DNA of 6,038 nt from Betaproteobacteria bacterium (GTDB lineage Bacteria > Pseudomonadota > Gammaproteobacteria > Burkholderiales > SG8-39), in NCBI GenBank assembly GCA_005888925.1, contig VBCP01000452.1:1-6038 (forward strand), written 5' to 3'. The position numbers and the translations under genes were made by a program. Below are positions 1 through 6,038 of the stretch, piece by piece. The notes under the pieces are model-generated. The model saw nothing but the letters and a program-made list of their open reading frames with translations, was not told the DNA's origin and made no database searches. Position 1 is the first letter of the stretch. Each line of letters begins with the position of its first letter.

Positions 1-677
1 CGCTCGACCGCAAGGACCAAGTGATGAGCGAGCTCACCGCGCATGAAGCCGAAGCGCTGGCGCGCAAAGGCGCCCTCACCGCCCAGACTTCGATCGCGCT
101 GGAGCACGCGGTTCGTGCGCTGGCCGGCGGCGTCGGCCGCGCGCATCTCGTCTCGCGGCGCGTGCCCGGCTCGCTCTTGCTCGAGCTCTTCACGCACACC
201 GGCGTCGGCACCATGGTCACCGCCGATACGCTCGAGAAGCTGCGCCCGGCGCGCATCGAGGACGTCGGCGGCATGATCGCGCTGATCGAGCCGCTGGAAG
301 CCGATGGCACGCTGGTGAAGAGGAGCCGCGAATTGCTCGAAGCCGAGATCGGCAACTTCCTGGTCGTCGAGCACGACGGCGTGATCCGCGGCTGTGCGGC
401 GCTGTATCCATTCGCTGACGACAAGAGCGCCGAGTTCGCCTGTCTCGCGGTGGCGCCGGAGTACCGCGACGCGGGCTACGGCGAACGGCTGCTGCTGGCC
501 TGCCAGGAGCGCGCCAAGGCGCTCAAGCTGCGCAAGGTCTTCGCGCTCACCACGCACGCGGCGCACTGGTTCATCGAGCAGGGATTCCGCCCGGGCGACG
601 TCGCCACGCTGCCTTCCCAGCGCCAGGCTCTGTATAACTGGCGCCGCGGTTCGAAGGTCTTTTTCAAGCGCATATAA
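1..677 (+). CDS. argA: N-acetylglutamate synthase (amino-acid N-acetyltransferase), 3' part
   Basis: Partial gene: the frame is open from the window edge (first full codon at base 3) to TAA at 675-677, leaving about 224 C-terminal residues; the true start lies outside. ArgA transfers acetyl from acetyl-CoA to glutamate, the first step of arginine synthesis in the cytoplasm. The visible part begins in the end of the amino-acid-kinase-like domain that binds arginine for feedback control, including the typical stretch GVGRAHLVSRR followed by LLLELFT and GVGTMVT (about 135-225). A GNAT acetyltransferase domain follows, starting near EKLRPARIEDVGG (about 234). Its acetyl-CoA-binding loop reads CLAVAPEYRDAGYG (about 441-482), matching the GNAT R-x-x-G-x-G pattern. 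The end, YNWRRGSKVFFKRI, fits the family. The gene lies 7 bases before yggX, an order I recall as common in betaproteobacteria. The identification is secure; only the N-terminal kinase-like domain cannot be checked. Confidence 0.95.
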   Translation, partial: LDRKDQVMSELTAHEAEALARKGALTAQTSIALEHAVRALAGGVGRAHLVSRRVPGSLLLELFTHTGVGTMVTADTLEKLRPARIEDVGGMIALIEPLEADGTLVKRSRELLEAEIGNFLVVEHDGVIRGCAALYPFADDKSAEFACLAVAPEYRDAGYGERLLLACQERAKALKLRKVFALTTHAAHWFIEQGFRPGDVATLPSQRQALYNWRRGSKVFFKRI

Positions 678-678
678 T
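650..678 (+). promoter_or_regulatory. Predicted sigma-70 promoter for yggX inside the argA end
   Basis: A perfect TATAAT (673-678) overlaps the argA TAA stop. A weak -35-like TTCGAA (650-655, 3 of 6 matches to TTGACA) lies 17 bases upstream, the ideal spacing. Counting from the -10 box, position +1 falls at base 685, the A of the yggX ATG. A perfect -10 is notable in such GC-rich DNA, but the -35 is poor and the box is partly fixed by the codons of argA. Confidence is therefore moderate. Confidence 0.45.
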
Positions 679-684
679 CGGCTG

Positions 685-957
685 ATGCCTCGGATGGTGA
701 AGTGCGTCAAGCTCGGCCGCGAGGCCGAGGGTCTCAATTTCCCGCCGTACCCCGGCGATCTCGGCAAGCGCATCTGGGAGAACGTCTCCAAGGAGGCGTG
801 GGCGCAGTGGCTCAAGCAGCAGACGATGCTGGTGAATGAGAACCGCCTCAACCTCGCCGATCCAAAGGCGCGCAAGTACCTCATGGAGCAGACCGTGCGG
901 CATTTCTTCGGCACCGGCGCGGACACCGCGTCCGGCTACGTCCCGCCGCAGAAATAG
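685..957 (+). CDS. yggX: Probable Fe(2+)-trafficking / oxidative damage protection protein YggX
   Basis: This 90-residue protein has the usual length of the YggX family (about 90). The family protects iron-sulfur proteins from oxidative damage and is thought to handle labile Fe(II) in the cytoplasm. The match is strong along the chain: VKCVKLGREAEGL at the N-terminus with the family's single conserved cysteine (Cys6), then NFPPYPGDLGKRIWE, VSKEAWAQWLKQQTMLVNE, NRLNLADPKARKYL and a C-terminal GYVPPQK. The ATG at 685 gives MPRMV, like the usual M-x-R-x-V start; an in-frame ATG at 694 would remove three residues and is less likely. No Shine-Dalgarno sequence precedes 685, and the gene sits 7 bases after argA. 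It may be read by coupling to argA or from a leaderless transcript started by the TATAAT just upstream. Its TAG stop overlaps the proposed ATA start of the next gene. Confidence 0.95.
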   Translation: MPRMVKCVKLGREAEGLNFPPYPGDLGKRIWENVSKEAWAQWLKQQTMLVNENRLNLADPKARKYLMEQTVRHFFGTGADTASGYVPPQK

Positions 958-2093
958 CGGACAAGACCGTCGGCCTCTACGACCCCGCGCGCCATACGCC
1001 TCTGACCGAGGCGCCGTGGGACCGCGCCGCTGCGCAAGCTGCAATCGACGAGATCCTCGCCGATACGCGCGCCGCTTACGATGCCGAACAGTACTGGCCC
1101 GCCCATCCGCTGGACGAGGGCTTGTCCGGCGGCAGCACTACGCTCTACTTCGGCGCAGCGGGCGTGTTCTGGGCGCTGCGCTATCTCGGGCAGGGGCTGG
1201 AGTTCGATGTTTCGAAGCTCGCCGACCGTAACGCCCGTGAGTACGCGTCTTTCCGCACATACCCGAACCATGCTTCGCTGCTGATGGGCGATATTGGCGT
1301 GCTGCTCCTTGGCGGGAACAGCGAGCTGCTTAGGCAGCGCATAGCGAACAACATCGACCTGCCGCCGAAGGAATTGCTGTGGGGCATGCCCGGCACAATG
1401 CTCGCGGCCTCGTTCATCGGCGAACGCTCGCTGTTCGTGCGGCAAGCCGAACAGCTGCTCGCCGCGTTTATCGACACGCCGCACGGCCCGTTGTGCGTGC
1501 AGGAGCTCTATGGCGAGCGCCATCTCTACCTCGGCCCGGCGCACGGCTTCGCCGGACATATGCTCGCGCTGCTGCGCGGCTGGGAATGGCTCGACGCCGC
1601 GCGGCGCGCGTGGGTTACATCGGCTGTGATGCGCACGCTGTCACTCAACGCGCGTGAATCGCCCGACGGCGTCAATTGGGCAGCCGGCGCCGAGGATGAA
1701 GCGCCCCGCCTCGTCCAGTGGTGCCACGGCGCTCCCGGCATGGCGATTACCTTCGCCGACGCCCCCTTTGCCAACGCGGAGCTCGACCGGCTGCTCGCGC
1801 GCGCCGGCGAGCTCATCTGGCATGCCGGACCGCTCGCCAAGGGCTCGAACCTGTGCCATGGCACGGCCGGCAACGGCTATGCCTTTCTCAAGCTGTACGG
1901 GCGCTTCCGCGAGCCGATATGGCTTGAGCGCGCCCGCGCATTTGCGATGAGCGCGATCGAGCAATGCCGCGCTGCGCGCCGGACGTATGGCCAGGGCCGT
2001 TATTCGCTCTGGACCGGCGATCCGGGTGTGGCGGTGTATCTTCACGATTGCCTGCGGGCCGAAGCGCGCTTTCCAACCATCGATGTCTTCTGA
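954..2093 (+). CDS. LanC-like (LANCL-type) zinc protein with a non-standard start
   Basis: LanC-like seven-hairpin toroid protein, 379 residues if it starts at 954. Seven GxxG motifs mark the seven hairpins: GAAG 67-70, GDIG 112-115, GMPG 144-147, GFAG 198-201, GAPG 259-262, GTAG 303-306 and GDPG 355-358. The zinc ligands are present: Cys257 in QWCHGAPG, and Cys301-His302 in LCHGTAGNGYAFLKLY, matching the Cys/Cys-His set of NisC and LANCL1. His197 in GPAHGFAG matches the conserved AHG histidine. The ending ARFPTID resembles the human LANCL1 tail, so it looks closer to the LANCL group than to lantibiotic cyclases. LANCL proteins bind glutathione and add it to dehydroamino acids; whether this protein does so is inference. 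No precursor peptide, dehydratase or exporter is nearby. Between the in-frame TGA at 837-839 and 1122 there is no ATG, GTG or TTG, yet coding-like sequence (LYDPARHTPL, then a helix) precedes 1122. I chose ATA at 954 (IADKTVGLYDP); CTG at 1002 or TTG at 1122 are alternatives. Product sure, start unsure. Confidence 0.88.
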   Translation: MADKTVGLYDPARHTPLTEAPWDRAAAQAAIDEILADTRAAYDAEQYWPAHPLDEGLSGGSTTLYFGAAGVFWALRYLGQGLEFDVSKLADRNAREYASFRTYPNHASLLMGDIGVLLLGGNSELLRQRIANNIDLPPKELLWGMPGTMLAASFIGERSLFVRQAEQLLAAFIDTPHGPLCVQELYGERHLYLGPAHGFAGHMLALLRGWEWLDAARRAWVTSAVMRTLSLNARESPDGVNWAAGAEDEAPRLVQWCHGAPGMAITFADAPFANAELDRLLARAGELIWHAGPLAKGSNLCHGTAGNGYAFLKLYGRFREPIWLERARAFAMSAIEQCRAARRTYGQGRYSLWTGDPGVAVYLHDCLRAEARFPTIDVF

Positions 2094-3462
<1,369 letters not shown>

Positions 3463-3485
<23 letters not shown>

Positions 3486-4623
3486 CCAGGCGCCGCCGGA
3501 ACGCCACCGCCAGCACCGCAAGCCCGAGCGCCGAGCACGCGAACACCGGCTTCACGCCCGCCGCGTCCACCAGTCGTGACGCGAGCCACACGCCGCTCGC
3601 CTGGCCCATGAAGAGGAAAGTCGCGAACAGCGCCACCGCCGAGCCGCGGTTCTCGGGCGCGACCAGCGTCACCTTGGTCTGCACCGTGGTGTGGAACATG
3701 TAGAAGCCGCCGCCGATCGCGGCAAGCCCAAGCGCGGTCAGCGTGAGCCACGGGCTGAGCGCGAGCACCGCGTAGCCGGCGGTGAGTGCGGCGCCGCCGA
3801 GCGTGGCGAGACCGAGTTCGCCGAAGCGGCGCAGCGCGCGCGGCGCGACCGCGGCGTACATCAGGCCGCCGACGGCGTAGGCCGCCACCAGCATCCCGGC
3901 TGCACCCGGGCCGAGGCCGAAGCCGCGCTGGAAATGCAGCGCGACGAAGGCGAGCGCGCCGAAGATCAGGAAGCCCTCGAAGTATCCCGTAGCGAGCAGT
4001 CCGCGCACCGATGGCAGGACCAGGACGCGCGGCATGCGCGCGAAGCTCTCGGCAATGCGCGGCGGCGCCGCCGGCGGCCGATGGCGCCGCGCCTCCAGCG
4101 CGAGCAGCGCGGCGATGGCCAGCAGCACCGCGGCGAGCAGCACGAAGATCGCGCGCCAGCCGAAGTGCTCGGCGAGTCCGCCGGCGAGCGCGGTGCCGAA
4201 GCCGATGCCGGCCATCTGGCCGATGAGAAAGCGCGCGAGCACCGGCTGGCGCTCGGCGTAGGGAAAGCTGTCGCCGATCCAGGCGAGCGACAGCGGAATG
4301 AATGCACCAATGGTGGCTCCGGCGATGAACCGTGCCGCGATCAGGAATGAAAGATCAGGCGCGAGCGCGCAGGCGAGCGAGCCGAAGGCGGAGACGAACG
4401 CCGCGGCGGCAATCGTGCGATAGCGGCCGTAGCGATCGCCGAGCGGGCCGCTCACCACCTGGAGCAGGCCGTAAGCCAGCGCGAAGGCGGTGACCGCGCC
4501 GGCGGCGGCGCCGGTCGTGACGTCGTAGTCCTCGGCGATCAGCGGCAGCAGCGGATCGGTGGCGCGCAGGCTCGCCGAGCTGGTGAACGCCGCGAGCGAC
4601 AGCAGGAAAACGTCGCGGCGCAA
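3463..4623 (-). CDS. MFS transporter, DHA1-like, substrate unknown
   Basis: This 386-residue integral membrane protein has the size and pattern of a 12-helix major facilitator. The MFS motif A loop between helices 2 and 3 reads GPLGDRYGRYRT (residues 59-70). Hydrophobic stretches fill both halves, split by a proline- and arginine-rich cytoplasmic loop (about 178-200, RRHRPPAAPP). The N-terminus (VFLLSLAAF, then DPLLPLIAEDY) resembles drug-efflux and sugar/amino-acid exporter-like members, with the acidic residue in helix 1 often seen in proton-coupled exporters. The substrate cannot be inferred. The start is TTG at 4623-4621: an in-frame TAA at 4641-4639 lies five codons upstream and no ATG or GTG intervenes, so TTG is forced. 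It begins 4 bases after the rpiA stop, with a GAGG placed very close (2 bases) to the start, so translation is probably coupled to rpiA. The 3' end overlaps the M20 peptidase gene on the other strand. Confidence 0.88.
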
Positions 4624-4627
4624 TGCC

Positions 4628-5287
4628 TCAGGCTTTTCTTAGCGTACGAACCCCAGTGGCCTCGCCGAGCAGCAGCACGTCGGCCGGGCGGCGCGCGAAG
4701 ATGCCGTTGGTCACCACGCCGGCGATGTTGTTGAACTCGGCCTCGATGATGGGCGGATCGAGCAGCACAAGGCCGTGGCAATCGAGGATCAGGTTGCCGT
4801 TGTCGGTCTTGTAGTTCTCGCGCAGCACCGGCTGCGCACCGCGCTTGAGCATCTCGCGGCCGACGTAGCTGCGCGCCATCGGAATCACTTCCAGCGGCAG
4901 CGGGAACTTGCCCATCACCGGCACCAGCTTCGAGGCGTCGCAGATGCAGACGAACTTCTTCGCCACCGCGGCGATGATCTTCTCGCGCGTCAGCGCGCCG
5001 CCGCCGCCCTTGATCATGTGCAGGTGCTCGGTGACCTCGTCGGCGCCGTCGACGTACACCGGCAGCTCGTTGACGCTGTTCAGGTCGAAGACGCGGATGC
5101 CGTGCTTCTTCAGCCGCTCGGCGCTCGCTTCCGATGCCGCCACCGCGCCCTCGATCCTGCCCTTGATGCTCGCCAAGGCGTCGATGAACAGATTGACGGT
5201 CGAGCCCGAGCCGACGCCGATCACGCCTTCCTGCGCGTATTTCAGCGCCGCCTCGGCCACCTGCCGCTTCAATTCGTCCTGGGTCAT
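4628..5287 (-). CDS. rpiA: Ribose-5-phosphate isomerase A
   Basis: RpiA interconverts ribose 5-phosphate and ribulose 5-phosphate in the non-oxidative pentose phosphate pathway, in the cytoplasm. The protein is 219 residues, the same length as E. coli RpiA. The phosphate-binding loop GVGSGSTV lies at residues 24-31. The active-site residues fall one position before their E. coli counterparts (D81, D84, K94, E103): Asp80 and Asp83 in YVDGADE, Lys93 in MIKGGGGA, and Glu102 in LTREK. FNNIAGVVTNGIFARRPADVL near the C-terminus is also typical. The ATG at 5287-5285 gives MTQDELKRQVAEAALKY, a normal RpiA start. An open frame extends further upstream, but that part is lpdA read in another frame. The start overlaps the lpdA stop by 4 bases (ATGA), and the purine-rich AGAAGAAAAA just before it may serve as a weak ribosome site. 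The gene is complete and the call is secure. Confidence 0.97.
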   Translation of the reverse strand: MTQDELKRQVAEAALKYAQEGVIGVGSGSTVNLFIDALASIKGRIEGAVAASEASAERLKKHGIRVFDLNSVNELPVYVDGADEVTEHLHMIKGGGGALTREKIIAAVAKKFVCICDASKLVPVMGKFPLPLEVIPMARSYVGREMLKRGAQPVLRENYKTDNGNLILDCHGLVLLDPPIIEAEFNNIAGVVTNGIFARRPADVLLLGEATGVRTLRKA

Positions 5288-6038
5288 TTTTTCTTCTGCG
5301 GCGGCAGATCCGTGCACACGCCCTCGAAGGCCTCGGCCGCCATGCCGACCGACTCGCTGGTGGTCGGATGCGGATGGATCGTGCTTCCGATGTCGGTGGC
5401 GTCGGCGCCCATCTCGACGGCGAGCGCGAGCTCGCTGATGAGATCGCCCGCGCCGGCGCCGACGATGCCGCCGCCGAGGATGCGGTGATTGTCCGCGTCG
5501 AAGATCAGCTTGGTGAAGCCTTCGTCGCGCGCGTTGGCGATGGCGCGGCCGGAGGCGAGCCACGGGAACTTGGCGACGCCGACCTTGGTGCCGGCTTTCT
5601 TCGCCTCATCCTCGGTCAGCCCGACCCACGCGATTTCCGGGTCGGTGTAGGCCACCGACGGCACGACGCGCGCATCGAAATGCGATTTCTGCCCCGCCGC
5701 CGCCTCGGCCGCGACATGGCCTTCGTGCACCGCCTTGTGCGCGAGCATCGGATTCTTCGCCACGTCGCCGATCGCGAAGATGTGCGGCACGTTGGTGCGC
5801 ATTTGCGAGTCGGTATCGATGAAGCCGCGCTCGGTGACCGCCACGCCGGCCTTCTCGGCGCCGATCTTCTTCCCGTTCGGCGTGCGGCCGACCGAGACCA
5901 GGATCATGTCGTAGAGCTGGGACTGCTTGCCGTCGAACGAGGCCTTGAGTCCCTTGGGCGTCGCCTCGACCTTGCTAGTCTTGGTCTTCAGCATCACGTT
6001 GTCGAAGCGCCCGGCATTGAATTTCTGCCAGACCGCGA
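5284..6038 (-). CDS. lpdA: Dihydrolipoyl dehydrogenase (E3), 3' part
   Basis: Partial gene: the frame is open through the window edge at 6038 and stops with TGA at 5286-5284, leaving about 250 C-terminal residues. The start lies outside, and the GTG/ATG codons near 5997-5992 are internal, because AVWQKFNAGRFDN upstream continues the family match. E3 is the flavoprotein that reoxidizes dihydrolipoyl groups of 2-oxoacid dehydrogenase complexes and passes electrons to NAD+. Visible parts are the end of the NAD domain (ILVSVGRTPN), the FAD-contacting IFAIGDVAKNPMLAHKA, and the dimer interface domain (SVAYTDPEIAWVGLTEDEA). The catalytic His-Glu pair lies in IHPHPTTSESVG (His codon 5370-5368, Glu codon 5355-5353). 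The ending FEGVCTDLPPQKKK resembles the E. coli Lpd tail. The redox cysteines and any N-terminal lipoyl domain are outside the window, so a pyruvate versus 2-oxoglutarate dehydrogenase role cannot be settled. It leads the lpdA-rpiA-MFS unit. Confidence 0.95.
   Translation of the reverse strand, partial: AVWQKFNAGRFDNVMLKTKTSKVEATPKGLKASFDGKQSQLYDMILVSVGRTPNGKKIGAEKAGVAVTERGFIDTDSQMRTNVPHIFAIGDVAKNPMLAHKAVHEGHVAAEAAAGQKSHFDARVVPSVAYTDPEIAWVGLTEDEAKKAGTKVGVAKFPWLASGRAIANARDEGFTKLIFDADNHRILGGGIVGAGAGDLISELALAVEMGADATDIGSTIHPHPTTSESVGMAAEAFEGVCTDLPPQKKK

Noticed and set aside
631..638. TG-TATAAC as an alternative -10 box in the end of argA
   Set aside because: There is no usable -35 at 16-18 bases upstream, the TG lacks the one-base spacer of an extended -10, and the bases encode the LYNW stretch; the TATAAT at 673 is the better candidate.
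1122..1124. TTG as the start of the lanC-like gene
   Set aside because: It is not excluded, but it drops about 56 coding-looking residues and places the first GxxG motif only 11 residues from the start; the codon is an internal Leu in a continuous family-like sequence.
936..1559. Minus-strand open frame of 207 codons opposite the start of the lanC-like gene
   Set aside because: It has no recognisable domain and lies wholly antisense to yggX and lanC-like coding sequence with recognisable motifs.
954..2093. Lantibiotic biosynthesis cluster
   Set aside because: Only the LanC-like protein is present; no precursor peptide, dehydratase, leader peptidase or ABC exporter is encoded in the window, and the neighbours are housekeeping genes.
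4061..4072. 12-base GC palindrome in the MFS gene
   Set aside because: It lies inside the proline/alanine codons of the central cytoplasmic loop and is explained by GC-rich codon choice.
3691..4350. Plus-strand open frame of 219 codons opposite the MFS gene
   Set aside because: The low-complexity charged translation (Glu/Arg/Ala/Gly) is typical of the antisense of a GC-rich membrane protein gene; the minus-strand frame has a clear MFS motif A.
5288..5563. Upstream extension of the rpiA reading frame
   Set aside because: The extra residues are arginine/histidine-rich and are lpdA read out of frame; the ATG at 5287 gives the exact E. coli RpiA length.

Overview
The window is gene-dense, high-GC bacterial DNA, most likely from a betaproteobacterium or a close relative. 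The argument for this is the argA-yggX pair and the housekeeping gene types; no species can be named from the sequence. Seven protein genes fill almost the whole 6 kb, and no gap reaches 300 bases. No tRNA, rRNA, CRISPR array or insertion sequence was seen.

The left half (1-3485) reads on the plus strand. It holds the C-terminal part of argA (N-acetylglutamate synthase), then yggX (Fe(II)-trafficking/oxidative damage protection protein), a LanC-like zinc protein of the eukaryotic LANCL type, and an M20-family metallopeptidase. argA and yggX are 7 bases apart. The lanC-like reading frame runs straight on from the yggX stop, and the peptidase ATG directly abuts the lanC-like TGA. This looks like one transcription unit. 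A consensus -10 box over the argA stop may also start a separate yggX-lanC-M20 transcript.

The right half (3463-6038) reads on the minus strand. In transcription order it holds the C-terminal part of lpdA (dihydrolipoyl dehydrogenase, E3), rpiA (ribose-5-phosphate isomerase A) and an MFS transporter. lpdA and rpiA share a 4-base ATGA overlap. The transporter begins with TTG 4 bases after the rpiA stop. The two operons converge, and their last genes overlap tail to tail by 23 bases under an inverted repeat.

Four points deserve a second look. The lanC-like gene has no ATG, GTG or TTG where its homology begins, so it may start at an ATA overlapping the yggX stop. This LanC-like protein has no lantibiotic genes around it and is tightly coupled to an M20 peptidase, which suggests a glutathione- or dehydroamino-acid-linked peptide process rather than lantibiotic synthesis. 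The yggX promoter geometry predicts a leaderless mRNA. The convergent gene ends overlap under a hairpin.
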